Positions 52,771 through 62,211 of a DNA stretch of 62,684 bases are shown one piece after another; position 1 is the first letter of the stretch; each line of letters begins with the position of its first letter. The stretch comes from Hydrogenophaga sp. (GTDB taxonomy: Bacteria > Pseudomonadota > Gammaproteobacteria > Burkholderiales > Burkholderiaceae_C). Position numbers and translations under genes: made by a program. The DNA is taken from contig JAUYSB010000077.1 in NCBI GenBank assembly GCA_030696525.1, positions 1 to 62,684 of the forward strand, given 5' to 3'. A model generated the notes under the pieces. It was not told the DNA's origin. It made no database searches and saw only the letters and a program-made list of their open reading frames with translations.

Positions 52771-55110
52771 ATGTCATCTCCTGCTGCCTCCCCCGCCCGT
52801 TGTCCGGTTGACCACGCCGCCCTGAGCGGCCAGCGTGACCCCGGCGGTTGCTCGGTCAGCGCGCGCGCCGCCGCCTTCAACCCCTTCGAGCCCGCCTACA
52901 TGCAGGCGCCGGGCGACTACCTGCGCTGGGCGCGCGAGCAGGAGCCGGTGTTCTGGAGCCCGCAGCTCGGTTATTGGGTGGTGACGCGCTACGAGGATGT
53001 GAAGGCGGTGTTCCGCGACAACATCCTGTTCTCGCCCTCGGTGGCGCTGGAGAAGATCACGCCAGCCACGCCCGAGGTGATGGACATCCTCCAGTCCTAC
53101 GGTTTTGCCATGAACCGCACCATGGTCAACGAGGACGAGCCCGACCACATGGCGCGCCGCCGCCTGCTGATGGACGCTTTTCTGCCCGAGCGGCTGGCCA
53201 CGCTGGAGCCCATGATCCGTGGCCTGGCGCGCGAGTACATGGACCGTTTTGTTGACCAGGGCCGCGCCGACCTGGTGGCCGAGATGTTCTACGAGATCCC
53301 GCTGAACATCGCGCTCAAGTTCCTGGGCGTGCCCGAAGAGGGCGCCGAGCAACTGCGGCAATTCGCGGTGGCCCACACGCTCAACACCTGGGGCCGGCCG
53401 ACCGAGCAGGAGCAGCTCGACATCGCGCACAACGTCGGCCGTTTCTGGCAGACCGCCCAGCACATCCTGGACGGCATGCGCGCCCAACCCGACGGCGAAG
53501 GCTGGATGTTTGAAACCATACGCCAGCACCTCAAGCACCCGGACGTGGTGCCCGAGTCCTACCTGCGCTCGATGATGATGGCCATCCTGGCCGCTGCGCA
53601 CGAAACCACCTCCAACGCCACGGCCAACGCCTTTCACACCCTGCTGACACACCGGGCGTCGTGGGAGGCCCTCTGTGCCAACCCGGCGCTGATACCGAAC
53701 GCGGTGGAGGAGTGCCTGCGCGTGGCCGGCTCCATCATCGCCTGGCGGCGCATCGCCACGGCCGACACGCAGGTGGGCGGTGTCGCCATTCCCCAGGGCG
53801 CGCGCCTGCTGCTGGTGCAGGCCTCGGCCAACTTCGATCCGCGCCATTTCGAGAACCCGGACGACATTGACGTGTACCGCGAAAGCGCGGTGGAGCACCT
53901 GACCTTTGGCTACGGCGCCCACCAGTGCATGGGCAAGAACATCGGCCGCATGCAGATGCGGATTTTTCTGGAGGAGTTTGTGCGCCGCCTGCCGCACATG
54001 CACCTGGTGCCGGGGCAGTCCATGAGTTACCTCTCCAACACCTCTTTCCGTGGGCCCGACGAACTGTGGGTGGCGTGGGACCCGGCGCAGAACCCGGAGC
54101 GCAGCGGCGCCGGCCAGGGCCAGGCGGCAGGTGCCTTTTTCATCGGCCCGCCGCCCAAGGCCTCGATCGCGCGCACGGTGGTGGTGCGCGACAAAAAGGC
54201 TGAGGGTGACGGCCTGTACCGCATCGTGCTGGCCGATCCTCAAGGTGGGCAACTGCCCGCCTGGTCGGCGGGGGCGCACGTTGACCTGATCGCCGGTGGC
54301 TTTCGCCGCAAGTACTCGCTGTGTGGCCAGGCCGATGACCGCTCCTGTCTGCAGGTGGTGGTGCAGCGTGAGGCCCATGGGCGCGGTGGCTCGCGCCACT
54401 TCTGCGACGCCCTCGATGTGGGCACCGTGCTGCAACTCTCAGGCCCCAAGAACCTGTTCAAGCTCGACGAGTCGGCGCGGCACTTCGTGCTGTTTGCCGG
54501 CGGCATCGGCATCACCCCGGTGCTGGCCATGGCAGACCGCCTCAAGCGCCTGGGCAAGTCCTACGCCATCCACTACGCGGGGCGCTCGCGTGCCCAGATG
54601 GCCTTGCTCGGTCGGCTGGAGCGCGACCACGCCGAGCATCTGCACCTGTACGTCAAGGCGCAGGGCCAGCGCTTGTCGCTGCCCGCCGTGCTGACGGATG
54701 TGACGGCCGACACCCGTGTCTACGCCTGTGGACCCGACCGCCTGATCAGCGAGCTGGAAACCCTGAGCGAGCAGTGGCCGGCGGGCGTGCTGCACTTCGA
54801 GCACTTCAACGCCGAGGGCGCGGCGCTCGACCCGTCCAAGGAGCACGCCTTTGTGGCGCAGCTCAAGGACTCCAACCTGGAGGTCACCGTGGCGGCCGAC
54901 CAGACCCTGCTGCAAGCCCTTCAATCGGCCGGCTTCGATGTGCCCTGCGATTGCGGTGAAGGCCTGTGTGGCACCTGCGAGGTGGCGGTGCTTGAAGGCC
55001 CGGTGGACCACCGCGACAAGGTGCTGACCAAGGGCGAGCGTCAGGCCAATCAGCGGATGCTGGCGTGCTGCTCGCGCGCGGCGGGCCAGCGCATTGTGCT
55101 GGCGCTCTGA
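52771..55110 (+). CDS. Self-sufficient cytochrome P450, CYP116B type (P450-FMN reductase-2Fe2S fusion)
   Basis: The 779-residue monooxygenase combines a heme domain and its whole electron chain. The P450 part (about 1-445) has the I-helix AAHETTSNA near 271, ExxR in ECLRVAG near 312 and the heme loop FGYGAHQCMGKN with Cys near 386. The reductase part (about 460-680) resembles phthalate dioxygenase reductase, with RKYSLCG for flavin and GGIGITPVLAM for NAD(P)H. The C-terminal ferredoxin has CDCGEGLCGTC near 726 and a fourth Cys in MLACC. This order matches P450RhF-like CYP116B enzymes, which hydroxylate or dealkylate aromatic ethers, thiocarbamates and similar compounds. The true substrate is unknown. 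It is regulated, by inference, by the upstream IclR. Confidence 0.94.
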   Translation: MSSPAASPARCPVDHAALSGQRDPGGCSVSARAAAFNPFEPAYMQAPGDYLRWAREQEPVFWSPQLGYWVVTRYEDVKAVFRDNILFSPSVALEKITPATPEVMDILQSYGFAMNRTMVNEDEPDHMARRRLLMDAFLPERLATLEPMIRGLAREYMDRFVDQGRADLVAEMFYEIPLNIALKFLGVPEEGAEQLRQFAVAHTLNTWGRPTEQEQLDIAHNVGRFWQTAQHILDGMRAQPDGEGWMFETIRQHLKHPDVVPESYLRSMMMAILAAAHETTSNATANAFHTLLTHRASWEALCANPALIPNAVEECLRVAGSIIAWRRIATADTQVGGVAIPQGARLLLVQASANFDPRHFENPDDIDVYRESAVEHLTFGYGAHQCMGKNIGRMQMRIFLEEFVRRLPHMHLVPGQSMSYLSNTSFRGPDELWVAWDPAQNPERSGAGQGQAAGAFFIGPPPKASIARTVVVRDKKAEGDGLYRIVLADPQGGQLPAWSAGAHVDLIAGGFRRKYSLCGQADDRSCLQVVVQREAHGRGGSRHFCDALDVGTVLQLSGPKNLFKLDESARHFVLFAGGIGITPVLAMADRLKRLGKSYAIHYAGRSRAQMALLGRLERDHAEHLHLYVKAQGQRLSLPAVLTDVTADTRVYACGPDRLISELETLSEQWPAGVLHFEHFNAEGAALDPSKEHAFVAQLKDSNLEVTVAADQTLLQALQSAGFDVPCDCGEGLCGTCEVAVLEGPVDHRDKVLTKGERQANQRMLACCSRAAGQRIVLAL

Positions 55111-55116
55111 CGCCCT

Positions 55117-55305
55117 TTATTTGGTCAGGATCAGCTTGCCCTGGCGCGTGGCCTGCAACCGGTAGCGCTGGCCTTCGTGGTCGATTTCGATCACGCGCTG
55201 GCCGCGCAGCAGCTCACTGCTGCTGATCGGTGCGGGGGCGCCTGTGGCCTGGTCTTCTCGGTCGATGGGTGCGTTCATCGGCGCAGGGGCGGGCGCCGGT
55301 GTCAT
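55117..55305 (-). CDS. hemP: Hemin uptake protein HemP
   Basis: The 62-residue HemP-family protein has a C-terminal half that reads SSSELLRGQRVIEIDHEGQRYRLQATRQGKLILTK, the family signature. Such small proteins accompany heme and siderophore uptake genes and are usually iron-regulated; in Burkholderia HemP acts as a regulator. The ATG at 55305 overlaps the exbD stop (ATGA), supporting the longer start; an ATG nine codons later is possible. It is the last gene of the iron operon and is convergent with the P450 gene, six bases away. Confidence 0.88.
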   Translation of the reverse strand: MTPAPAPAPMNAPIDREDQATGAPAPISSSELLRGQRVIEIDHEGQRYRLQATRQGKLILTK

Positions 55306-55715
55306 GGGCTGGGTTCGGTGATGAAGCCGATCTTGCGCACGCCGGCGCGCTGCGCTGCCGCCATGGCCTGGGCCACACGTTCGTAGCGCACGGCCTTGTC
55401 GCCGCGTATGTGCAGCTCGGGCTGGGGCGTTTGTGCGCCGGCCAGGGTCAGGCGCTTGAACACCTCGGTGTCGTCCAGGCGCTCGGCGTTCCAGTAGTAG
55501 GCGCCGTCGGCGTCCACGCTCAGGCGTATGGTTTCGGGCTTGTCCTGGCTGCGCTCGTTGCTGGCGCGCGGCAGGTCGATGTTGACCGCGTGTTTCATCA
55601 CCGGCACCGTGATGATGAACACGATCAGCAGCACCAGCATCACGTCGATCAGCGGGATCATGTTGATCTCGCTGAGCATCTCGTCGTTGTCGTTCTCAAA
55701 GCTGGAGAAGGCCAT
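55302..55715 (-). CDS. exbD: Biopolymer transport protein ExbD
   Basis: This 137-residue component of the TonB-ExbB-ExbD energy-coupling complex has one transmembrane helix near residues 18-40 with the functionally essential aspartate in PLIDVMLVLLIVFI. The periplasmic domain follows. The N-terminus (MAFSSFENDNDEMLSEINMIPLID) matches the ExbD/TolR family. It follows exbB by 15 bases, and its stop overlaps the hemP start. Context with tonB, a siderophore receptor and hemP assigns it to iron uptake rather than the Tol system. Confidence 0.93.
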   Translation of the reverse strand: MAFSSFENDNDEMLSEINMIPLIDVMLVLLIVFIITVPVMKHAVNIDLPRASNERSQDKPETIRLSVDADGAYYWNAERLDDTEVFKRLTLAGAQTPQPELHIRGDKAVRYERVAQAMAAAQRAGVRKIGFITEPSP

Positions 55716-55730
55716 GTCGTGCTCCAGCGG

Positions 55731-56462
55731 TCAGGCTTTTTTCATGGGCACGACCTTGCCCTCGCCACCGGCACTCACGCGGGCGCCGGTGACGAAGTAG
55801 GCGTGCAGGTCGTGGCCGAAGCGGTTGAGCTTGTGCAGCACGCCCTTGTTGCCACGCACCAGGGCGTTGTAGCCCAGCACCGCGGGAATGGCCACGGCCA
55901 GGCCCAGCGCGGTCATGATGAGGGCTTCGCCAATGGGGCCGGCGACCTTGTCGATGGTGGCTTGCCCAGCCGCGCCAATGCCCAGCAGCGCGTGGTAGAT
56001 GCCCCAGACGGTGCCGAACAGGCCCACAAACGGCGCGGTGGAGCCGACCGAGGCCAGCACCGCCAGGCCGCCCTGCAGCCGCGCGGTGAAGTCGTCGATG
56101 GTGTTGCGCAGCGCGCGTGTGACCCAGTCGCTCACGTCCAGCGTGTCGTGCAGCTGGGGTTTGTTCTGGCCGTCCTGGTGCAACACGTGGCGCGTGGCTT
56201 CGCGGCCTTGCAAGGCCAGTTGGCGGAAGGGGTTGCCATCGTCGTCCCCGAGCTTGTTCAGGCCGTCGGCAAAGTCGGCGCTGTGCCAGAAGCTTTCCAC
56301 CTGCTGTGCCTGCGCGCGGTGGCGGCGCAGGTCCAGCGCCTTGATGAGGATGACCACCCAGCTCGCCAGCGACATGCCCAGCAGCAGCAGCGCGACGGTG
56401 CGGGTGACCCAGTCGCCTTCGATCCACACGCGGGCCAGGCCCATTGAGGTTTCCATGAACAT
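55731..56462 (-). CDS. exbB: Biopolymer transport protein ExbB
   Basis: The 243-residue inner-membrane protein is of the ExbB/TolQ/MotA family, which uses proton flow to energise TonB. Three transmembrane helices lie near residues 20-42, 135-160 and 180-205. The conserved segment LGLFGTVWGIYHALLGIG and the downstream GPIGEALIMTALGLAVAIPAVLGYN carry the family's polar channel residues. The ATG at 56462 abuts the tonB TAA directly; an ATG two codons later is an alternative. It lies between tonB and exbD. Confidence 0.93.
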   Translation of the reverse strand: MFMETSMGLARVWIEGDWVTRTVALLLLGMSLASWVVILIKALDLRRHRAQAQQVESFWHSADFADGLNKLGDDDGNPFRQLALQGREATRHVLHQDGQNKPQLHDTLDVSDWVTRALRNTIDDFTARLQGGLAVLASVGSTAPFVGLFGTVWGIYHALLGIGAAGQATIDKVAGPIGEALIMTALGLAVAIPAVLGYNALVRGNKGVLHKLNRFGHDLHAYFVTGARVSAGGEGKVVPMKKA

Positions 56463-57167
56463 TTACTCCAGTACAAAGTTGATTGGTACGTTGAACCACA
56501 TGGCTTCGGGCACGCCGGCGCGTTTGCCCGGCACGTAGCGCCAGCGGCGCACGGTGTCCAGCGCGGTCTGGTCCAGGCGGTCAAAGCCGCTGGACTGCGC
56601 GATTTCGGCCTTGGCGGCGCTGCCGTTGGTGTCAATGAACACCCGCACCACCACCTTGCCCTGCTCGCCCAGGCGCTTGCTCAGCGGCGGGTAGGCGGGG
56701 CGCGGGTTGTTGAGGTAGTCGGCGTTGCTCGACGGCAGCTCGATGCGCGGCGGTGCGGGTGGCGCAGCAGGTGCCGGCGCGGGTGCTGGCGGCGCGGGCG
56801 CCACTGCGACGCTGACGGGTGGCGCGGGCGGCTGCGGCAGGGTGGTGCCGGTGGGAGCATTGGGGGCCGGTGTGGGATCGGCTATCGCCACCGGCACGGG
56901 TGCTGGCGGCAAGGGCGCGGGTTTCGTCGGCGTTGTCTGCACCGGTTGTGGCTTGAGCTTGGGCGCAGGTGGCGGTGGCGTGACGATGGGTTTGGCCGGT
57001 TCGATGAATTCCACCAGCACCTCGGCCGGCACCACCACCTCAACCACACGCCGCAGCAGGCCGCTTTGCAAGGCCCACAGCGCAGCGGCGTGCAGGGCCA
57101 GCACGGCGATGACGATGGTGGTGTTGCGCGAGAGCGCGGCGGGGCGGGGCAGGACCATGGGGCTCAT
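56463..57167 (-). CDS. tonB: Energy transducer TonB
   Basis: This 234-residue protein transmits proton-motive force to outer-membrane receptors. One N-terminal signal anchor (residues about 17-35) is followed by a long Pro/Ala/Thr/Val-rich periplasmic spacer (55-145). The C-terminal TonB domain (about 150-234) contains RPAYPPLSKRLGEQGKVVVRVFID and the RRWRYVPGK motif. It is followed without gap by exbB. Its start lies three bases after the stop of the alpha-hydroxyacid oxidase gene, so both belong to the same operon. Confidence 0.93.
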   Translation of the reverse strand: MSPMVLPRPAALSRNTTIVIAVLALHAAALWALQSGLLRRVVEVVVPAEVLVEFIEPAKPIVTPPPPAPKLKPQPVQTTPTKPAPLPPAPVPVAIADPTPAPNAPTGTTLPQPPAPPVSVAVAPAPPAPAPAPAAPPAPPRIELPSSNADYLNNPRPAYPPLSKRLGEQGKVVVRVFIDTNGSAAKAEIAQSSGFDRLDQTALDTVRRWRYVPGKRAGVPEAMWFNVPINFVLE

Positions 57168-57170
57168 AGT

Positions 57171-58256
57171 TTAGGCATTCGTCAACAGGGCCGGGCTGGC
57201 ATCGCCCAGCGTGCGGCAGCCGCACAAGGCCATGGCCACTTCCAATTCGTCGCGCAACTGGCGCAGCACCTGGGCCACGCCCAGCGCGCCGTTGTGGGCC
57301 AGGCCATGCAGCACGGGGCGCCCCACCATCACCGCGCTGGCGCCCAGGGCCAGGGCCTTGAGCACGTCGGTGCCCCGGCGTATGCCACCGTCCACGATCA
57401 GCGGCACGCGGCCGGCCACGGCGCGCGCCACGGCAGGCAGCAGCTGGGCGGTGGCGGGCACGGTGTCCAGCGTGCGCCCGCCGTGGTTGGAGAGCACCAC
57501 GCCGTTGGCGCCCAACGCCATGGCCTGGCGGGCGTCTTCCGGGTGGGTGATGCCCTTGAGCAGCAACGGCAGCCGGGTCTGTTCGCGCAGCCAGGCGATG
57601 TCGTCCCAGTCAGGGGCTGAGAGCAGCAACTGATCGAAGAGCCGGCTTTGGCCGGGCGCCCATTCGGCCGGCGCAGTGGTGGGTGGCAGGTGCACCGCAC
57701 TCACGCCAGCCGGCAGCTTGAAGCCGTGGCGGCGTTCGGCGTCGCGCACGCCGGCCACCGGCGCGTCCACGCTCAGCACCAGGGCATCGAAGCCGGCGGC
57801 TTCGGCGCGGTGGATGAGTGACAAGGTGGTGTCGCGGCTGGGTTGCCAGTAGAGCTGGAACCACAGCGGACCACGCCCGGCGTCCTGCTGCACCAGTTGC
57901 GCGATGTTTTCCATGGGCACGTTGGACTGGGTGCTCAGCACAAAACCCGCGCCCTGGGCGGCGGCGGCCAGGGCCGTGGCGGCTTCGCCTTGTGGGTGCA
58001 AGGCGCGCTGGTGTGCCATGGGCGCCACGATCAGGGGGTGGGCCAGCTCGCGGCCCAGCAGCGTCAGGCGGGTGTGGCCGCCGGCCAGCGGGCGCAGCAC
58101 GCGCGGGTACAGCGGCAGTTGTTGCCAGGCGGCCTGGTTGGCTTGAAGCGTCAGTCCATCGGCCGCACCGCCTTGCACATAGGCCCAGGTGGCGGCGTCC
58201 AGCGCGGCGCGTGCCAGGCTTTCGTGGTCGCTCAGGTTGACGGGGTGTGTGCTCAT
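57171..58256 (-). CDS. FMN-dependent alpha-hydroxyacid oxidase/dehydrogenase
   Basis: The 361-residue enzyme is of the glycolate oxidase / lactate dehydrogenase / mandelate dehydrogenase family. The TIM barrel contains the substrate-binding region [17 protein letters not shown] near 75, the QLYWQPSRD segment, the catalytic HGGRTLD near 274 and phosphate-binding [18 protein letters not shown] near 306. It lacks a membrane-anchor loop, so it is probably soluble. The ATG overlaps the piuC stop (ATGA) and the stop is three bases from tonB. It is thus fixed inside an iron-uptake operon, an unusual place for this enzyme. Its substrate might be an alpha-hydroxycarboxylate siderophore part, which is inference only. 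Confidence 0.9.
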   Translation of the reverse strand: MSTHPVNLSDHESLARAALDAATWAYVQGGAADGLTLQANQAAWQQLPLYPRVLRPLAGGHTRLTLLGRELAHPLIVAPMAHQRALHPQGEAATALAAAAQGAGFVLSTQSNVPMENIAQLVQQDAGRGPLWFQLYWQPSRDTTLSLIHRAEAAGFDALVLSVDAPVAGVRDAERRHGFKLPAGVSAVHLPPTTAPAEWAPGQSRLFDQLLLSAPDWDDIAWLREQTRLPLLLKGITHPEDARQAMALGANGVVLSNHGGRTLDTVPATAQLLPAVARAVAGRVPLIVDGGIRRGTDVLKALALGASAVMVGRPVLHGLAHNGALGVAQVLRQLRDELEVAMALCGCRTLGDASPALLTNA

Positions 58257-58939
58257 GTGTTGGCCCACATCCGCAGCAGGTTGTGGTACGTGCCGGTCAA
58301 GGCGGTGGTCTCGGCGGTCTCGCCGTGCTGCGCACGCAGGCGCAGCAGGTTCATGTCCATGTCGAACAGCAGGCGGCGTTGTTCGTCGCTGCGCACCATG
58401 CTCTCGATCCAGAAAAAGCTGGCCAGGCGCGCACCGCGCGTGACCGGCTCGACCCGGTGCACGCGGGTAGCGGGGTAGATGACGGCGTCGCCCGCGGGCA
58501 GCTTGATGCGTTGGGGGCCAAAGCTGTCCACCACCACCAGTTCGCCGCCGTCGTAGCTGTCGGGGTCGGCCAGAAACAGCGTGCAGGAGATGTCGCTGCG
58601 GACCCACTGGCCGTCGGCGTGCGAGTGCAACACGGCGCCATCGATGTGGTCGCCGTAGTGGTTGGCGTCGCCACCATAGCGGTTGAACAGCGGGTTGAAG
58701 ATCTTGCGCGGCAGGGCCGCTGAAAAGAACAGCGGGTCGCGCCGCACGGCGGCCAGGACCACCGTCTGCAACTGGCGCGCGACATCGCTTTCTTGCGCCA
58801 GCTGCTGGTTGTTTTTTTGCGCCAGGGCCTGCCCGCCCGCGCTGCTGCGCCCATCCCGCCAGGGGGCGTCCTCGCCCAGCTGGGCCTGGACGCTTGCGAG
58901 TTCATCCTTGGAGAGGAGGTTTTTCAGATGCAGCAGCAT
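58253..58939 (-). CDS. piuC: Fe(II)/2-oxoglutarate-dependent PKHD-type hydroxylase (PiuC-like)
   Basis: This 228-residue non-heme dioxygenase is of the PiuC/YbiX family. The iron ligands are in HSHADGQW (HxD near residue 105) and in the YPATRVHRV segment (His near 170). The 2-oxoglutarate arginine lies in VTRGARL. PiuC genes are typically found next to catecholate siderophore receptors and iron-regulated, as here, where the receptor gene is 47 bases upstream. The precise reaction is not established in the family. The start at 58939 ([14 protein letters not shown]) matches the family; its stop overlaps the next gene. Confidence 0.92.
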   Translation of the reverse strand: MLLHLKNLLSKDELASVQAQLGEDAPWRDGRSSAGGQALAQKNNQQLAQESDVARQLQTVVLAAVRRDPLFFSAALPRKIFNPLFNRYGGDANHYGDHIDGAVLHSHADGQWVRSDISCTLFLADPDSYDGGELVVVDSFGPQRIKLPAGDAVIYPATRVHRVEPVTRGARLASFFWIESMVRSDEQRRLLFDMDMNLLRLRAQHGETAETTALTGTYHNLLRMWANT

Positions 58940-58986
58940 GGGAGCAGGGCGCGGGCGGGCAGGTTGGTGCAGGGGCGTCCGGTCGC

Positions 58987-61254
58987 TCAGAACAGCGTCT
59001 TGAGCGTGACCTGGACCGTGCGGGGCGCACCGGGCGTGTAGAAGCCACGGTAGAGGGCGTCGGCGTAGAGTTTGTCGGTCAGGTTGCTGACGTTGAGCTT
59101 GACCAGGGTGGTGTCGGTCAGGTTGTACTCGGCCATGGCGTCCACGGTGACGAAGCTTTTGGCCACCAGGTGGCGAGCGCCTTCGGGGTTTTGTTTGCCA
59201 CGGTAGTTCAGGCCCGCGCCCACACGCAGTTTCTGGGTCAGGCGGTAGGTGGTCCAGAGGCTGGCGCTGTGTTTGGGCGTGAGGGCCGGGCGGTCGCCTT
59301 CCACTTGTGCGCCGGTGCCGGCGGCGTTGAGCGCCACATTGCTCTGGTCGATCTTGGCGCTCGGAATCCAGGTGTGGTTGTAGAACACGTCCCAGCGCGG
59401 GTTGATGCGCCCGGCCAGGTTGAATTCCATGCCGGTGGCGTGGCGCTTGCCCGAGAGCAGCAATTGCTGCGCAGCGGTGTCGGGGTCGGTGTTGCGCTCG
59501 TTGTACTTCTCGGAGTGGAACAGCGCCACGCCCAGGGTGGTGCTTTGCTCGAACAGCTCGAACTTGCCACCCAGCTCGATATTGCGGCTCTTTTCCGGCC
59601 CGGTGTTGGACAGGGCCGCGTTGGGCGTGCCGGGGCTGAACTGGTAGGTGTCGCCCGAGGTGTTGTACGAGGTGCCGAAGGAGACGTAATAGGACGCGAC
59701 GTCGCTGGGTTGGTACAGCGCACCCAGGCGCGGGCTCCACAGGTTTTCGCTGCGGCTGAACTGCCGTGCCGGTGTGACCGCGCCGTTGGCGGCGGTGGTC
59801 TCCGCCGTTTGGTAGGACGCATCAAAGCGGTCGAAGCGCACACCGCCGATCAGCTTGACGGTGTCGGTGACTGCCACCGTGTCCTGCGCGTACAGCCCGA
59901 TGTTGCGCGACTGGAAGGTGTTGAACACCGGGTTGCCGCGGGTGTCGGCACGCCAGTCGCCGTTGTTGGGGTTGCCCACCGTGGTGTTCAGGCCGCTGGC
60001 GCTGCCCGCGAAGTTGTTGTTGCGCTGCGCGTCTTCGTCGTACAGGTCCACCCCGGCGATCAGCTCGTGCTTTTTGCCCAGGGCGTCGAACCGGTGGGTC
60101 AGGTCGCTTTGCAACTGGGTGATGTCGCTGATGCCCACGCGGCCTTTGGGCGCGCGGGTGACGACGGTGTCCGGCCCCAGGTTGGCGGCGGTGGTGGGCT
60201 CGCCATTGGTCTGGCCGAGGCGGATCACGCTGGCCCACAGGTCGCGCTCGTAGCGGCCATGGCGCACGCGGGTCGACAGTTCGGTGTCGTGGTCGAAGCG
60301 GTGTTTGTGGCCAAAGCTCAGGTAGGTGGCCGAGCTGTCCTGGTGGTCGCTGGCCAGGCCGTAGAAGTTTTTGGCCGGCAGCGTGGGCTGGATGACGCCG
60401 TTGCTGGTGAACCAAGGGTGGTTGTAGTTGGGGCGGCCATCGACTTCCAGGTTGTAGAAGCCGACCTCGAATTCGTCGCGCGAGCCAATGCCCCAGCGGT
60501 AGGCGGCGGCCAGGCCGTTTTTGCGGGTGGAGGCGCCATCGTTGTCCGCGTTGTGCAACATGGCGTTGATGCGCAGCGCCGAGTCCTCGCCGGTCTGTTT
60601 GTTGAAGTCGCCGGTCAGCCGGTGTTCACCGCCCGTGCCCAGGGTGTAGGTGACCTCGTTCTGGTCCATCAGGAAGGGGCGTTTGTTCACCTGGTTGACC
60701 ACACCGCCGGTCGAACCCTTGCCGAACAGCATGGAGGCCGAACCCTTGAGCACCTCGACGCGGTCGTTGTTGAAGGTGTCGCGCTCGTACAGCACGCCGT
60801 CGCGCATGCCGTCCACATAGATGTCGCCCGCCTGGCCGAGCGAGAAGCCGCGCAGGCGCACGTCTTCTTCACCGGTTTCGCCGGCCAGGAAGGTGACACC
60901 GGCGGTGGTGCGCAGCAGTTCGCGGAAGTCGTCCAGGTTGCGGTCGTCGATCAGGCGCTCGGTCATCACCGTGACCGATTGCGGGATGTCGCGCAGCGCC
61001 TGTGTGCCCTTGCCGATCTGGGTGTTGGCGGTGCGCAGGCTGGATTTGGTGGCCGAGCCGTCGGCCTGCTCTTTCACCGTCACGGTGGACAGGGTGGCGG
61101 CCGCCGGCGCTGCGGGCGCTGCGGGTGCGGTCTGGGCCATGGTGTTCAAAGAGCCGGCCAGCAACATGGCGCCCAGGGGCAGCAGCGCGGGCGACGTTGT
61201 CGGTTGCATGGCGGGAACAGCGTGGGTGCGGCGATCGGTCTTTTTGCGGGACAT
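58987..61254 (-). CDS. TonB-dependent siderophore receptor (Fiu/PiuA-like)
   Basis: The 755-residue outer-membrane receptor has an N-terminal signal region, a TonB-box-like TVTV segment near residue 58, and a plug domain with [15 protein letters not shown] and [20 protein letters not shown]. The plug ends in [14 protein letters not shown] 22-strand barrel follows, ending in [10 protein letters not shown] with the C-terminal Phe needed for insertion. Similarity to Fiu/PiuA and the adjacent piuC suggest catecholate siderophores, but the ligand is unproven. The start at 61254 ([13 protein letters not shown]) is used; a shorter start at MQPTTSP is possible. A Fur-box-like promoter precedes it. 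Confidence 0.92.
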   Translation of the reverse strand: MSRKKTDRRTHAVPAMQPTTSPALLPLGAMLLAGSLNTMAQTAPAAPAAPAAATLSTVTVKEQADGSATKSSLRTANTQIGKGTQALRDIPQSVTVMTERLIDDRNLDDFRELLRTTAGVTFLAGETGEEDVRLRGFSLGQAGDIYVDGMRDGVLYERDTFNNDRVEVLKGSASMLFGKGSTGGVVNQVNKRPFLMDQNEVTYTLGTGGEHRLTGDFNKQTGEDSALRINAMLHNADNDGASTRKNGLAAAYRWGIGSRDEFEVGFYNLEVDGRPNYNHPWFTSNGVIQPTLPAKNFYGLASDHQDSSATYLSFGHKHRFDHDTELSTRVRHGRYERDLWASVIRLGQTNGEPTTAANLGPDTVVTRAPKGRVGISDITQLQSDLTHRFDALGKKHELIAGVDLYDEDAQRNNNFAGSASGLNTTVGNPNNGDWRADTRGNPVFNTFQSRNIGLYAQDTVAVTDTVKLIGGVRFDRFDASYQTAETTAANGAVTPARQFSRSENLWSPRLGALYQPSDVASYYVSFGTSYNTSGDTYQFSPGTPNAALSNTGPEKSRNIELGGKFELFEQSTTLGVALFHSEKYNERNTDPDTAAQQLLLSGKRHATGMEFNLAGRINPRWDVFYNHTWIPSAKIDQSNVALNAAGTGAQVEGDRPALTPKHSASLWTTYRLTQKLRVGAGLNYRGKQNPEGARHLVAKSFVTVDAMAEYNLTDTTLVKLNVSNLTDKLYADALYRGFYTPGAPRTVQVTLKTLF

Positions 61255-61342
61255 GCGAAGGGCTCGACAGAGTGGGGTGGCGGTGGTTGTCGGCTGGCTG
61301 AGCGTCGCGGTGATCCCGATGCGTGGCTGGCTGGAAGGCGTC

Positions 61343-61372
61343 AGTATAAACGAAATGCGAACGATTCGCAAT
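61343..61372 (-). promoter_or_regulatory. Iron operon promoter overlapped by a Fur-box-like repeat
   Basis: On the minus strand TTGCGA (61371-61366) and TATACT (61348-61343) are separated by 17 bp. The sequence AAATGCGAACGATTCGCAAT (plus strand 61353-61372) contains the inverted repeat TGCGAA-CGA-TTCGCA, resembling betaproteobacterial Fur sites, and covers the -35 and spacer. Iron-dependent repression of the whole operon is inferred. Confidence 0.65.
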
Positions 61373-61442
61373 AAGATGCAAAGTTGTTGCGACGCACAAC
61401 AAAAGCTATCGGGTTAATACCCACTATCAATAGCTGGGCGCC

Positions 61443-61460
61443 ATAGAACAACCCTATACT
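61443..61460 (+). promoter_or_regulatory. Possible ahpC promoter with an ATAG-N7-CTAT dyad
   Basis: ATAG-aacaacc-CTAT (61443-61457) matches one half of the OxyR consensus spacing and overlaps TATACT (61455-61460), a candidate -10, with no good -35. A second OxyR module at the required distance is absent, so OxyR control is only a suggestion. Confidence 0.3.
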
Positions 61461-61514
61461 TCACCCCATGGCGGAAACGCCTATCGACTTTCATCAACCC
61501 ATAGGAGTTAACTC

Positions 61515-62108
61515 ATGTCCATCATCAACGCCCTGTCCATCATCAACACCCCGGTGCAGCCGTTCAAGACCACCGCCTTCGTCAACCGCAACGGCAAGGG
61601 CGAGTTCATTGAAGTGACCGAAAAGAACCTGCACGGCAAGTGGTCGGTCCTGATCTTCATGCCGGCCGCCTTCACCTTCAACTGCCCGACCGAAATCGAA
61701 GACGCCGCCGACAACTACGCCGAGTTCCAGAAGGCCGGTGCCGAGGTCTACATCGTGACCACCGACACCCACTTCTCGCACAAGGTGTGGCACGAGACCA
61801 GCCCCGCCGTGGGCAAGGCCAAGTTCCCCCTGGTTGGCGACCCGACGCACCAGCTGACCCGCGCCTTTGGCGTGCACATCGAAGAAGAAGGTCTGGCCCT
61901 GCGCGGTACCTTCGTGATCAACCCCGATGGCGTGATCAAGACCATGGAAGTGCACTCCAACGAGATCGCCCGTGACGTGAAAGAAACCGTGCGCAAGCTC
62001 AAGGCCGCCCAGTACACCGCCGCCAACCCCGGCCAGGTGTGCCCCGCCAAGTGGAACGAAGGCGCCAAGACCTTGGCTCCCTCGCTGGATCTGGTCGGCA
62101 AGATCTGA
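61515..62108 (+). CDS. ahpC: Alkyl hydroperoxide reductase subunit C (peroxiredoxin)
   Basis: This typical 2-Cys peroxiredoxin reduces hydrogen peroxide, organic peroxides and peroxynitrite. The 197-residue product has the peroxidatic cysteine in FTFNCPTE near residue 57 and the resolving cysteine in GQVCPAKW near 176, with the C-terminal LAPSLDLVGKI end of AhpC. FTFN replaces the enterobacterial FTFV before the peroxidatic Cys. An ATAGGAG ribosome site lies 8 bases upstream. It is followed 103 bases later by ahpF, its electron donor. Confidence 0.95.
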   Translation: MSIINALSIINTPVQPFKTTAFVNRNGKGEFIEVTEKNLHGKWSVLIFMPAAFTFNCPTEIEDAADNYAEFQKAGAEVYIVTTDTHFSHKVWHETSPAVGKAKFPLVGDPTHQLTRAFGVHIEEEGLALRGTFVINPDGVIKTMEVHSNEIARDVKETVRKLKAAQYTAANPGQVCPAKWNEGAKTLAPSLDLVGKI

Positions 62109-62211
62109 TCTTCAAGCGCTCACAGACGCTGAGTTTTGAGCGTCGGGCGCTCGGCCACCTGGTCGAGTGCCCGTCCCCCAACGCTTACCGCACCACATTC
62201 AGGAGTTCACC

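Noticed and set aside
61381-61460. Full OxyR binding site upstream of ahpC
   Set aside because: Only one ATAG-N7-CTAT dyad is found; the second dyad required 22 bp away does not match, so only a weak regulatory entry was kept.
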